This document shows positions 8,412 through 16,610 of a DNA stretch of 64,000 nt, piece after piece. A model generated the notes under the pieces. It saw only the letters and a list, made by a program, of their open reading frames with translations. It ran no database searches and was not told the DNA's origin. Numbering within the stretch: the stretch's first letter is position 1; every line of letters starts with the position of its first letter. The position numbers and the translations under genes were made by a program. This DNA is from Streptomyces armeniacus (lineage in GTDB: Bacteria; Actinomycetota; Actinomycetes; Streptomycetales; Streptomycetaceae), in contig NZ_CP031320.1 in the NCBI RefSeq assembly GCF_003355155.1, positions 5,571,367 through 5,635,366 of the forward strand, given 5' to 3'.

Positions 8412-8449
8412 CCGTCGGCGGTCGGCGTCGCCGGATCGGAGGGGCGCCG

Positions 8450-9073
8450 TCACGCCCAGAACCCGCCTCCCGTGCCCATCCCGAGGAGCCACAGCAGCGC
8501 CGAGGTCACCGTCCCGAAGCCCAGCCAGGCCCCGAGCCGGGACCGGGCCGGGCCGGGCGCCAGCGTCGCCCGCCACGCGAACCCGCCCAGCATCGCGCCG
8601 AGAAGCGCCAGGCCGAGTGCGCCGACGCCGCGCATCGTCAGGTTGCTCCTGCCCTGGTCGTCGGAGCGGATGAGGCCGGGGGGCCCGTGGTCCGGCCGCG
8701 TGGCGTGTGCCGTGAACGACTCGCCGCTCTCCATCCCCTCGGCGTCGTGGCTCTCCTCCAGGCGCAGGTCCGTCAGCTTCAGCGTGCCGTCGTCGGAGCG
8801 GAAGTCGCCGTGGCAGAAGGTGCTGGGGCCCTGCTTGCTGCCGCCGGTGCGTTCGCACCGGTCCAGGGTGAAGACGCCCGGCCGTCCGTCGTCGATGACG
8901 CTCTTGGGGTCCAGATAGTCCGTCTTCAGCAGCCCGATCCCGGACACCAGCGCCAGTACGGCGAAGAAGGCGGTGATGCCCGCCTTCTTACGCCGGGCCG
9001 GCGGCAGCGGCTCCCTCGCCGTACGCGCCTGTGGCTGCTCATCGGAGCCGGGAACTCCCGTCTCGGACGCCAT
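8450..9073 (-). CDS. Hypothetical membrane protein, three predicted TM segments
   Basis: A 207-residue protein with no family I recognise. A charged, Arg/Lys-rich N-terminal 30 residues precedes TM1 (AGITAFFAVLALVSGIGLL). A roughly 90-residue extracytoplasmic segment follows with two Cys (in LDRCERTGG and STFCHGDF) that could form a disulfide. TM2 and TM3 (GALGLALLGAMLGGFAW and a Gly/Leu-rich helix) end the protein. The C-terminus is Gly-rich (GMGTGGGFWA). It stands alone between the WYL gene and the deformylase gene. Confidence 0.7.
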   Translation of the reverse strand: MASETGVPGSDEQPQARTAREPLPPARRKKAGITAFFAVLALVSGIGLLKTDYLDPKSVIDDGRPGVFTLDRCERTGGSKQGPSTFCHGDFRSDDGTLKLTDLRLEESHDAEGMESGESFTAHATRPDHGPPGLIRSDDQGRSNLTMRGVGALGLALLGAMLGGFAWRATLAPGPARSRLGAWLGFGTVTSALLWLLGMGTGGGFWA

Positions 9074-9181
9074 GCGTATCCCTCGGCAATCTGTACGACT
9101 CGGCGTGCGCGCCGCACCCTACCCGCCGATTCGGCCAGGTCAGAAGTCCGGTCGGTACGTCACGAAGGCGAGCGCCGCCGG

Positions 9182-9844
9182 TCAGCGGCCCAGTCCGGCG
9201 GCCTTGGCGGCGCGTTGGGCGAGGACGTCCTCGCGGCGCGCCGTCATCTGCTGCAGCGCTTCCTTGCGGTCGCGCCTGGAGAGCCGGTCGAGGTACGTGT
9301 GGCCCTGGAGGTGGTCGGCCTCGTGCTGCAGGCAGCGGGCGAAGTAGCCGGTCGCCTCGATGACGAGGGGGTTGCCGTCCTTGTCGTGTCCGCGGGCGAC
9401 GGCGCGGTCGGTGCGGGGGACGGCCATCCCGGCGCCGGGTACGGACAGGCAGCCCTCGAAGTCGTCGATGAGCCGGCGGCCGGCGGGGCCGGGCAGCTCC
9501 AGCACGGGGTTGACGAGGTGGCCGACGTGCCGGACGCCGTCGTCGTCGGGGCAGTCGTAGACGAACAGCCGCAGGTCGACGCCGACCTGGTTGGCGGCGA
9601 GGCCTGCGCCGTCGGCCACGAACATCGTCAGGAACATGTCGTCGATCAGCGCGGACAGCTCGGGCGAGCCGAACTCGGTCACCTCGCGGCACGGGCGGTG
9701 CAGCACGTCCTCGCCCACCACGGTGATCCGGCGGAGCGAACCGCGTTCCGCCTCCGGGGACGGTGCCGGGTGGGAGTCGACGGGGCGGCCCTGCACCCGT
9801 ACCCGCCGGTCGGCGGCCCGTGACCGCTCGTGACGAACAGACAT
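9182..9844 (-). CDS. def: Peptide deformylase, accessory regulated copy
   Basis: Removes the formyl group from N-terminal Met of new proteins. All three family motifs are present: GAGLAANQ at 79-86, EGCLSVP at 130-136 and HEADH at 174-178, so the metal ligands Cys and two His are intact. The 220-residue chain has a Ser/Arg-rich 35-residue N-terminal extension. The ATG at 9844 is preceded by GGAAAGGGA and is preferred over a further upstream in-frame start. It is divergent from a small HTH regulator with two CTTTGCAAAG palindromes between them. A regulated deformylase is unusual and suggests an inducible second copy, for example against a deformylase inhibitor or formylation stress. That role is inference. 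Confidence 0.9.
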   Translation of the reverse strand: MSVRHERSRAADRRVRVQGRPVDSHPAPSPEAERGSLRRITVVGEDVLHRPCREVTEFGSPELSALIDDMFLTMFVADGAGLAANQVGVDLRLFVYDCPDDDGVRHVGHLVNPVLELPGPAGRRLIDDFEGCLSVPGAGMAVPRTDRAVARGHDKDGNPLVIEATGYFARCLQHEADHLQGHTYLDRLSRRDRKEALQQMTARREDVLAQRAAKAAGLGR

Positions 9845-9901
9845 GCTGTGGTCCCTTTCCGGCTTGCTGTCCTGCCGCGCACACCGCACGCTTGCCAAGC
9901 T

Positions 9902-9928
9902 CTTTGCAAAGTAGCAGACTTTGCAAAG
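9902..9928. promoter_or_regulatory. Twin operator: two CTTTGCAAAG palindromes
   Basis: Perfect 10-bp palindromes at 9902-9911 and 9919-9928, 17 bp centre to centre, in the gap between the deformylase gene and the HTH gene. The second palindrome ends on the first base of the HTH gene's GTG start. If the HTH mRNA is leaderless, bound repressor would sit on its transcription start. Confidence 0.7.
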
Positions 9929-10536
9929 TGACCGAAGACGAACTCAGCTCCCCGTCCGGCCGGACTCCTCCGCACACCGGTGCGCGTGAGGGTGCCGGTG
10001 CCGGTGGCGGGCTGCGCGAGCACGAGGTCCGTACGGCGCTGCTGGAGCTGCTCGCGGACGTCGGCACCGTCACGGCGACGGAGGCGGCGGCGCGGCTGGG
10101 CTACAGCTCCGGGCTCTGCTCGTTCCACTTGCGGCAGCTCGCACGCCACGGACGTGTCGAGGAGGCACCGCACGGCGGTGGACGCGTACGCCCCTGGCGC
10201 CTGCGGCGGCAGGCCACGGCCGGGGCGCCCGAAGGGGGCGCGGGGGCTCAGGAGGGGGCGCCCGCCGCGGAGTTCGGCGATCTGGCGCGCGGCCTGGAGG
10301 ACGAGAGCTGGCAGCGCTGGCTCGCCCAGCGCGACCAGGCGCCCGCCGAGTGGCGCCGCGACGAGGCCTTCAGCGCCGTCGCCCACCTCACGCCCGAGGA
10401 GATGGAGCGGGTCGCGGACGCGATCCGCCGGTCACTCGCGCCGTACCGGGACCGCGAGCAGCGGCCGCTGGCCCGCCCCGACGGCGCCCGCCCGGTCGCC
10501 CTCATCTCCCGGCTGTTCCCGCTGCTCCCCGAGTGA
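9928..10536 (+). CDS. Winged-helix (ArsR-like) transcriptional regulator
   Basis: A 202-residue protein with a winged helix at about residues 30-90 (TATEAAARLGYSSGLCSFHL as recognition region, then a Gly-rich wing). A C-terminal half with LARGLEDESWQRWLAQRD and a LTPEEMERVADAI helix follows; this organisation is common in actinomycete helix-turn-helix regulators. The GTG at 9928 gives a start without any Shine-Dalgarno and overlaps the second palindrome. It probably autoregulates and represses the divergent deformylase gene. Confidence 0.82.
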   Translation: MTEDELSSPSGRTPPHTGAREGAGAGGGLREHEVRTALLELLADVGTVTATEAAARLGYSSGLCSFHLRQLARHGRVEEAPHGGGRVRPWRLRRQATAGAPEGGAGAQEGAPAAEFGDLARGLEDESWQRWLAQRDQAPAEWRRDEAFSAVAHLTPEEMERVADAIRRSLAPYRDREQRPLARPDGARPVALISRLFPLLPE

Positions 10537-10646
10537 GGCAACCGAGGTGAACGAAGTGAACGGAGCGAGCAGAGCGAACCGGGGAAAGCGGGCCAACCGG
10601 CGGACGCGGTACGGGAGATGATCGGGCCCTGAACGAGATCATCCTG

Positions 10647-11285
10647 ATGTCCGACCCGGCGGTCGCGGCCGTGCCCGTACGGGAGACCGGCGAACGCCTC
10701 GTGGACGTACGGCGGGAGGGCTCGCTGCTCGTCGACGGGCGTAAGGAGGCGGACTCCGGCGGCGCTTGCGGCCACCTGCGGGCAGGCGTCCTCGAGCGGC
10801 TGGCCAAGGCGGAGGCGCGGCTGCCGGACGGGCTGCGGTTGCTGTACGTCGAGGGGTACCGGCCGCCGGCGCTCCAGCGGCGGTACTTCGAGGCGTACGC
10901 GGCCACGCTCCGCGCCCGGAATCCGGAGTGGCCGGCCGACCGGCTGAGGTCGGCCGCCAGCCGCTACGTGTCGCCGCCGGAGATCGCCCCGCACAGCGCG
11001 GGCGCGGCCGTGGACCTCACCCTCGCCGACGCCGACGGGCGCGAACTCGACCTGGGCACCCGCATGAACGCGGACCCGGAGGAGAGCGCGGGCGCCTGCT
11101 ACACGCACGCCGGCAACATCAGCGACGAGGCCCGCGCGCACCGGGACATCCTGGGCGCCGCGCTCACCGCCGCCGGGCTGGTCAACTACCCCACGGAGTG
11201 GTGGCACTGGTCCTACGGCGACCGCTACTGGGCCCTGATGACGGGCGCCCCCGCGGCGCACTACGGCCCCGTCGAGCCGGACTGA
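10647..11285 (+). CDS. D-Ala-D-Ala dipeptidase (VanX-like, M15D)
   Basis: A zinc peptidase of 212 residues. The M15 metal motif SxHxxGxAxD appears as PHSAGAAVD, and the second site as EWWHW near the C-terminus. The conserved catalytic Arg lies in VEGYRPP. Family members hydrolyse D-Ala-D-Ala or muropeptide-derived dipeptides. No VanA/VanH partner is nearby, so cell-wall recycling is likelier than glycopeptide resistance. The first ATG is at 10647, but the six codons before it (reading LNEIIL) look like conserved N-terminal sequence. Translation may therefore begin upstream at a CTG at 10629. Confidence 0.85.
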   Translation: MSDPAVAAVPVRETGERLVDVRREGSLLVDGRKEADSGGACGHLRAGVLERLAKAEARLPDGLRLLYVEGYRPPALQRRYFEAYAATLRARNPEWPADRLRSAASRYVSPPEIAPHSAGAAVDLTLADADGRELDLGTRMNADPEESAGACYTHAGNISDEARAHRDILGAALTAAGLVNYPTEWWHWSYGDRYWALMTGAPAAHYGPVEPD

Positions 11286-11328
11286 GCGGCCCGCCCCGGG
11301 TTCCGCTTGCGCGCTCCCGCCGAGGGGT

Positions 11329-12015
11329 TCAGCCCTCGCCCGTACGCACCAGGCCCGTCTCGTACGCGAAGACGGCGGCCTGGGTGCGGTCGCGCAGCCG
11401 CAGTTTGACGAGGATGCGGCCGACGTGGGTCTTCACGGTCTGCTCGGCGACGACGAGGCGCGTGGCGATCTCCGCGTTCGACAGGCCCTGTGCGATCAGG
11501 GACAGCACCTCCGTCTCGCGCTCCGTCAGGTCGCCGACGCGGTCCTTGAGCGGGGCGCGCGGCGCGTCCGCGGTGCGGGCGAAGGCGGAGATGAGGCGCT
11601 TGGTGACGTTCGGCGCGAGGAGCGCGTCGCCGCGGGCCACGACCCGTACGGCATGGGCGAGTTCGGCGGCGGACGCGTCCTTGAGGAGGAAGCCGGAGGC
11701 GCCGGCGCGCAGTGCCTCGTAGACGTACTCGTCGAGGTCGAACGTCGTCAGGACGAGGACGCTGACGGGGGCGGCGTCCGGTGCGCCGGCCGCCGCCGTG
11801 ATGCGGCGCGTCGCCTCGATGCCGCCGAGTCCGGGCATGCGGATGTCCATCAGGACGACGTGCGGCGCGAGCCGGGCCGTACGGGCGACCGCGTCGGCGC
11901 CGTCCACGGCCTGGCCGACGACCTCGATGCCCGGCTCCGCGTTGAGCAGCACGGAGAAGCCCTGGCGGACCATGACCTGGTCGTCGGCGATCAGTACGCG
12001 GATGGGCGGCGTCAC
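11329..12015 (-). CDS. LuxR/NarL-type response regulator
   Basis: The receiver domain (about 1-120) has the acidic pair in LIADDQ, the phospho-acceptor Asp in VLMDIRMPG, and Lys in LLKDAS. A LuxR helix-turn-helix follows at about 155-215 (LTERETEVLSLIAQGLSN). At 228 residues it is a standard NarL-family protein. The GTG start overlaps the TGA of the upstream kinase gene by 4 bp (GTGA), so translation is coupled. The kinase partner determines the signal, which is unknown. Confidence 0.94.
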   Translation of the reverse strand: MTPPIRVLIADDQVMVRQGFSVLLNAEPGIEVVGQAVDGADAVARTARLAPHVVLMDIRMPGLGGIEATRRITAAAGAPDAAPVSVLVLTTFDLDEYVYEALRAGASGFLLKDASAAELAHAVRVVARGDALLAPNVTKRLISAFARTADAPRAPLKDRVGDLTERETEVLSLIAQGLSNAEIATRLVVAEQTVKTHVGRILVKLRLRDRTQAAVFAYETGLVRTGEG

Positions 12016-13445
12016 GTGGCGTCCTCGGCGGGGGGAGTCGTGGGCAGGACGGCGGTCACTTCCCAACCGCCGTCCGGCGTCGGGCCGGTGGCCAGCTCGC
12101 CGCCCAGCATGGCGGTGCGCTCGCGCATGCCGAGCAGGCCGTGGCCGGTGTCCGGAGGGGAAGCCGTACGGGAGCCGGGAGGGGAAGCCGTACGGGAGCC
12201 CGTACGGGAGCCCGCACCGGAAGCCGTACGCGAACCGGGGGCCCCCGCCGCCGGAACGGCCCCCTCCGGCCGCGTGTTCCGCACCCGCACCGTGAGCCCC
12301 GACGGGTGGTACCCCAGCTCCACCCGCGCCCGCGCCCCCGGCGCGTGCCGCAGCACGTTGCTCAGCGACTCCTGCACGATGCGGTACGCGGAGAGCTCCA
12401 CGCCGGGCGGCAACGGCCGCCGTTCACCGGTCGTGACGGCGGTGACGGCGAGGCCCGTGCCGCGTACCTTGCCCAGCAGCTCGTCCAGCAGGTCGAGGCC
12501 CGGCTGCGGGGCGTGCCGCGTGCCGTCGTCGGGGGCGCCCCCGGCGGTGTCCTCGGCGCGCAGCAGCCCGAGCACGCGGCGCAGTTCGGCGAGCGCGTCG
12601 ACGGCGTTGGCGCGGATGCCCGCCAGGTTCTCGGTCAGCTCCGGGGAGGGCCGGTCGACGAGGTGCGGCGCGACCTGCGCCTGGATGGACACGACGGACA
12701 TGTGGTGGGCGACGACGTCGTGGAGTTCGCGGGCGATCCGGGTGCGCTCCTGAAGGACGGTCCGCCGGGTGCGTTCCTCGGCGGTCAGCTCCTGCTGCGC
12801 GGCGAGTTCGGTACGGGCGACCTGCCTGCCGCGCAGGGCCGCGCCGGCGAGCGCGGCGACCGCGAGGACGGTGACGGCGAAGTGGCCGCCGGGCCGCCCG
12901 GCTTGCAGCAGCCCGCACCCGAGCCCGGTCGCCGCGCTGATCAGCAGCGTCTCCAGGGTGATACGCGGGCGCACCCGCAGCGCCAGCAGGAACAGCACCC
13001 CCGCCTGCGCCGTGAGCCCGGTGCCGGTCCACGGGTACAGCGCGTCGACGTCGGCCTCGCCCCGCGCGTACCACGCGACCACGGGCATCACGAGCGTCGC
13101 GCCCCACCAGGCCGGTACCGGCCGGAACAGCGCGGCGACCAGCGCGGCCGACTGGAGCGCGGCGAGGAGGAGTCCGGGGCGGGTGCCCATGTGGTAGTCG
13201 AAGGCGTACTCGTTCGCGCTGCCCGCCAGCAGGAGGCCCGCGAGGACCACCACCACGACGGCGATCGCGGGCAGCCAGTCCAGCCAGCGGGGGCGGGCGG
13301 TGTGCGGCGGCGGCTCGGCGGCGGTGGTCCACAGGTCGTCGCGGAGGACACGGAAGACGCGCAGGACGCGGAGATGGCGCAGGGCGCGCAGGGCACGCCG
13401 TACGACGCGCTCCCCGCGCGCTCTGTCCGCCGGCCGTTCCGTCAT
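12012..13445 (-). CDS. HisKA_3-type sensor histidine kinase with a repeat insert in its ATPase domain
   Basis: A 477-residue membrane kinase. A basic N-terminus is followed by about five or six TM helices (residues 55-205). A short coiled-coil then leads to the HisKA_3 motif RELHDVVAHHMS with His242, and then a HATPase domain. The N-box lies near SAYRIVQESLSNVLRHA, and the G-box is GHGLLGMRER. Between them, after VRVRNTRPEG, lies a low-complexity stretch made of repeated GSRT-type units, not usual at this place. The ATG at 13445 is preferred; longer frames upstream are Arg/Gly-rich noise. It is coupled to the response regulator and divergent from a Ser/Thr kinase gene. Confidence 0.92.
   Translation of the reverse strand: MTERPADRARGERVVRRALRALRHLRVLRVFRVLRDDLWTTAAEPPPHTARPRWLDWLPAIAVVVVVLAGLLLAGSANEYAFDYHMGTRPGLLLAALQSAALVAALFRPVPAWWGATLVMPVVAWYARGEADVDALYPWTGTGLTAQAGVLFLLALRVRPRITLETLLISAATGLGCGLLQAGRPGGHFAVTVLAVAALAGAALRGRQVARTELAAQQELTAEERTRRTVLQERTRIARELHDVVAHHMSVVSIQAQVAPHLVDRPSPELTENLAGIRANAVDALAELRRVLGLLRAEDTAGGAPDDGTRHAPQPGLDLLDELLGKVRGTGLAVTAVTTGERRPLPPGVELSAYRIVQESLSNVLRHAPGARARVELGYHPSGLTVRVRNTRPEGAVPAAGAPGSRTASGAGSRTGSRTASPPGSRTASPPDTGHGLLGMRERTAMLGGELATGPTPDGGWEVTAVLPTTPPAEDAT
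12152..12240 (-). repeat. In-frame tandem repeat inside the histidine kinase
   Basis: Repeated units of roughly 15-30 bp built on GAAGCCGTACGGGAGCC, coding for GSRTA/SPP-type repeats on the minus strand. The copy number keeps the frame, so length variation would alter only the ATP-lid region of the kinase. Confidence 0.8.
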
Positions 13446-13636
13446 GCCGCCACCCCCGCCGTACCGGCACCCGCGTCCGCGTCCGCCGGTACGGAAGTTA
13501 CGCGGCCGCCGCGCCCCCGTCGTCACGCGTGAGGAGGGTCGGGGCGCGTAGCTCTCAGGTACTACGGGTACGAGGACGCCGCGTACGACCCCTTCTGCCG
13601 CACGCCGCCCTCTGCCATAGTGCTGGGTGCCCACCA

Positions 13637-13648
13637 GACAACGTTGTC
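13637..13648. promoter_or_regulatory. Perfect palindrome upstream of the Ser/Thr kinase gene
   Basis: GACAACGTTGTC, a perfect 12-bp palindrome in the 505-bp region between the divergent histidine kinase and Ser/Thr kinase genes. It is a candidate operator; no regulator is suggested by the sequence. The rest of the region up to 13721 shows nothing else recognisable. Confidence 0.35.
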
Positions 13649-13721
13649 ACAGCAGTTCGGCACACACTGCCCCCAACCCCGCGCCCCCCAGCTCACGTTG
13701 CCGCACGAACGGAGCCCGCGA

Positions 13722-13950
13722 ATGAGACCAGCCCCCAACCCCCCCCGCACCCCCCACCCCGCCCCCCTCCCCGCAGCCCCCCCGTGCCCCGGCCTGCTCG
13801 CACCCCCCCCGGCCCCCCCCCCCCGCCCCCCCGCCCCCCCCCAGCCCCGGCCACCCCCCGCCCCGGGCCATCCCCTCACCCGCCCCCCCACGTACGGCCC
13901 CACCCGCCCCGGACTCCCCGGCATCCCCGGAATCCCCGGCATCCCCGCAG
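13722..13950 (+). other. Poly-C, proline-coding leader of the Ser/Thr kinase gene
   Basis: An ATG at 13722 opens a Pro-rich frame that runs through C tracts, the longest being C12 at 13813-13824. That frame is +0, while the kinase is in +1. The kinase frame is also open through this whole stretch and is likewise Pro-rich just upstream of 13951 (PASPESPASPQ), but it has no start codon there. A single-base length change in a C tract would fuse ATG 13722 to the kinase. It may be real slippage or a sequencing error. Confidence 0.5.
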
Positions 13951-15885
13951 GTGGTGATCGAGGACCGCTACGAGCTGCTGGAACCGATCGGCAGCGGCGG
14001 CATGGGCGAGGTGTGGAAGGCCCACGACCGGCGGCTGCGCCGGCACGTCGCCGTGAAGGGCATGCTCGACCAGAACGCGATGACCGCAGGCACCCGGGCC
14101 GCGGCGATGCAGCGGGCGCGCCGGGAAGCGGAGGCCATCGCCAAGATCGAGCACCGGAACGTGGTGACGGTCCACGACCAGGTGGAGACCGCCAACCAGG
14201 TCTGGATCGTGATGAAGCTGCTCGAAGCCAGATCCCTGGAGGATCTGCTGCGCACCGATCGGGCGCTCGCCGTACCGAGAGCGGCGGACATCGGCCTCCA
14301 GATGCTCCAGGGCCTGCGGGCGGTGCACGCGGCCTCCGTCGTCCACCGCGATGTGAAGCCGGGCAACGTACTGGTCCGGGACGACGGGCTGGTGATCCTG
14401 GTGGACTTCGGGATCGCGACGTTCGAGGGCGCCGCCGAGGTGACCCGGGCGGGCACCGTCATCGGCACGCCCTCGTACCTGGCGCCGGAGATCTTCGCCT
14501 CCGGTTCCGCCGACCGCACCGCCGCGTCCGACCTGTGGGCGCTGGGGATCACGCTGTACAAGATGGTCGAGGGCCGCGTCCCCTTCGCAGGCAGCGAAGT
14601 GTGGGAGGTCCAGGAGAACATCCGGCGGTATCCGGACCCGCCGTTCCGGTACGCCGGTCCCCTCGCCCCGGTGATCCAGGGGCTGTTGAGCACGGACCCC
14701 GGCGAACGCCTGGACGCGGCCACGGCGGAGGTCATGCTTCAGGAGGTGCTGAGCGACCCGCCCGCGCCGCACTCACCCCCGGCAGCGGCCACGCGCCCGC
14801 CGACGGCCGCCTCTCAACGGGGCCCCGGCCCCGCTCCCGTAGCCCCCGGGCCTGCGGCGGGGGCCGCGGCCGCCGCGTCTGCCCCGTCCACCCCGGAAGC
14901 ACCCGCCCCGGCCGCCGCGGCGGCGAGCGGACAGGGCACCGGACAGCGCCGCGGGCTCTGGCTGAAGGTGGCGGCGGCGGCCCTGTGCGTGGCGCTGCTG
15001 GCCACGGCCGGCTGGCTGGTGGCGAACGGCGACGAGGATCCGGGCGGCAAGACCGACAATGCCGGCCAGGAGGGTCAGGAGGGTCAGGAGGGCCAGGACG
15101 GCGGCGGGGCGGAGGAGTGGGCGTCGCCGCCCACCACTCTGAAGATCGGCGTCAAGGACGATCAGCCGGGCCTGGGTCTCGAGAAGAACGGCAAGCGCAC
15201 GGGTTTCGAGGTCGAGCTGGCCTACGAGATCGGCCGGAAGATGGGGTACGACAAGGGGAAGGTCGAACTCGAGACGGTCGAGACCGTGAACCGGAGCAGC
15301 GACCTGTGGAAGAAGAAGGTGCACCTGGTCATCGCTTCGTACAGCATCACGGACGACCGGAAGAAGTCCGGCAAGTACCCGGTCGACTTCGCCGGCCCGT
15401 ACTACCTCGCGGGCCGGGGATTCCTGGTACGCGAGCAGAGCAAGCGCCCGATCTCGGACTCCAACGAGCTGATCGACGACAAGCTCGAAGTGTGCACCGC
15501 GGCGAAATCCACGTACGAGAAGGAGCTGGACAAGAGGGGCTTCAACATGAAGGACCCGCAGCCCAGCACGTACGAGGGCTGCAAAAATCTGCTGCTGGAG
15601 GACAAATCCCCCGTCTACGCGGTGGCTTCGGACGACGTCGTCCTCGCGGGCTTCGAGTACGCGGACCCGGACAGGCTGCGGCGGCTGAACAACATCGAGG
15701 GCGTCGAGAAGTACGGCATCGCGATGCTTCCCGACAGCCCGATCCTGAAGGGCAAGGTGTGCTCGGCACTGCGGGAGATCAAGGCCAACGGCTCCTGGGA
15801 CCGGATGTACATGGACAACCTGGCCCCCGTCATGGGCAGCGAGACCCCACCGGGCCGCCCTGACCTGGAGGAGTGCCGGAAGTAG
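13951..15885 (+). CDS. Transmembrane Ser/Thr protein kinase with an extracellular SBP3 (amino-acid-binding) domain
   Basis: A 644-residue receptor-type kinase. The kinase domain (7-270) has P-loop GSGGMGEV, Lys36, HRD at 132-134 with KPGN, DFG at 152-154 and APE at 178-180; all catalytic residues are present. A Pro/Ala-rich juxtamembrane linker (270-330) leads to one TM helix (about 337-358). Next come a GQEGQEGQEGQD mini-repeat and a solute-binding-protein family 3 domain (about 395-640) of the kind that binds glutamate or glutamine. The likely role is sensing an amino acid outside and signalling by phosphorylation inside. The GTG at 13951 has no Shine-Dalgarno and the true N-terminus may be longer (see the leader). 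Confidence 0.9.
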   Translation: MVIEDRYELLEPIGSGGMGEVWKAHDRRLRRHVAVKGMLDQNAMTAGTRAAAMQRARREAEAIAKIEHRNVVTVHDQVETANQVWIVMKLLEARSLEDLLRTDRALAVPRAADIGLQMLQGLRAVHAASVVHRDVKPGNVLVRDDGLVILVDFGIATFEGAAEVTRAGTVIGTPSYLAPEIFASGSADRTAASDLWALGITLYKMVEGRVPFAGSEVWEVQENIRRYPDPPFRYAGPLAPVIQGLLSTDPGERLDAATAEVMLQEVLSDPPAPHSPPAAATRPPTAASQRGPGPAPVAPGPAAGAAAAASAPSTPEAPAPAAAAASGQGTGQRRGLWLKVAAAALCVALLATAGWLVANGDEDPGGKTDNAGQEGQEGQEGQDGGGAEEWASPPTTLKIGVKDDQPGLGLEKNGKRTGFEVELAYEIGRKMGYDKGKVELETVETVNRSSDLWKKKVHLVIASYSITDDRKKSGKYPVDFAGPYYLAGRGFLVREQSKRPISDSNELIDDKLEVCTAAKSTYEKELDKRGFNMKDPQPSTYEGCKNLLLEDKSPVYAVASDDVVLAGFEYADPDRLRRLNNIEGVEKYGIAMLPDSPILKGKVCSALREIKANGSWDRMYMDNLAPVMGSETPPGRPDLEECRK

Positions 15886-15917
15886 GGGGCCTCGGCCGCT
15901 GACGGCGGACCAGATCG

Positions 15918-15956
15918 TCCCGGTGCCGGGGCCCCTGGCGGGCCCCGGCACCGGGA
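15918..15956. terminator. 17-bp perfect stem-loop terminator
   Basis: TCCCGGTGCCGGGGCCC pairs perfectly with GGGCCCCGGCACCGGGA around a 5-nt loop, 33 bp after the kinase stop. It is long enough to act in both directions. The minus-strand regulator remnant runs straight into it. Confidence 0.85.
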
Positions 15957-15959
15957 CGT

Positions 15960-16452
15960 TAAGACGCCGCCGTCGAGCAGCGCCCGTTCGCGCCGGGCGC
16001 GGTCGGGCGTCGAACGACCGGCGCATCGCGGGCTCGTACGGCTCGACGGCCACACCGTGGAACGCCTCGATCCCGGCCCCGAGCCCCCGCAGCGCCTCGG
16101 GCCCCCGCCGCCAGGCGGCACCGCGCGGGTGTCCGGCGGCCAGCCGGGTCAGGTCCGAACGCAGCGCCGTACGCGGGGTGCTCAGCACGGTGTCGATGCC
16201 GGAGCGCAGGTCGGTGAGGAAGTCGGGTGAGTAGCCGCGCGGTGGCGCCAGCCGGGCCAGTGCCCGCACCGGCCGCTCCGCGGTCTGCCGCAGCCGGGAG
16301 CCGACCTGGCGCCGCCAGGTGCCGAACACCGGGCTCCGGTACGCGGAACGGAACATGTGCAGGGGCAGCAGCACCTCCCACAGCGGGTGCGGCCCGGCCA
16401 GGAAGCGGACGCGGGCCAGGTCTTCCACGGTGAAGTCGATGCGCAGCGCCAT
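15960..16452 (-). pseudogene. Truncated and frameshifted HTH regulator remnant (DUF5937/ArsR type)
   Basis: The ATG at 16452 opens MALRIDFTVEDLARVRFLAG, the typical start of a large Streptomyces regulator family (about 330 aa) with an N-terminal effector-like domain and a C-terminal ArsR winged helix. Reading continues well for about 150 residues to AMRRSFDA. At 16003-16008 a one-base indel shifts the frame. The natural continuation DRARRERALLDGGV is found in the neighbouring frame, then homology stops at the kinase terminator. The DNA-binding half is missing, so the gene is dead. Confidence 0.7.
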
Positions 16453-16610
16453 GGCGGTCTCCGGCACGAGGGCAGGGCGGCGGAACGGCAGGGCGGCGGA
16501 ACGGAGGGGCTCGGGCTGGTGCGACGCCTCTCCGGGCAGGCCGAAGCCGCCGTGCCGTGCACGGGGCGGTCGGCGCCCGGCCCGAACGGAACCTGCTCGA
16601 CCGCCCTCGC

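Noticed and set aside
13620..15863. Long plus-strand frame overlapping the Ser/Thr kinase
   Set aside because: After the Pro-rich leader it is an out-of-frame shadow of the kinase with no recognisable domain; only the leader part was kept as a separate observation.
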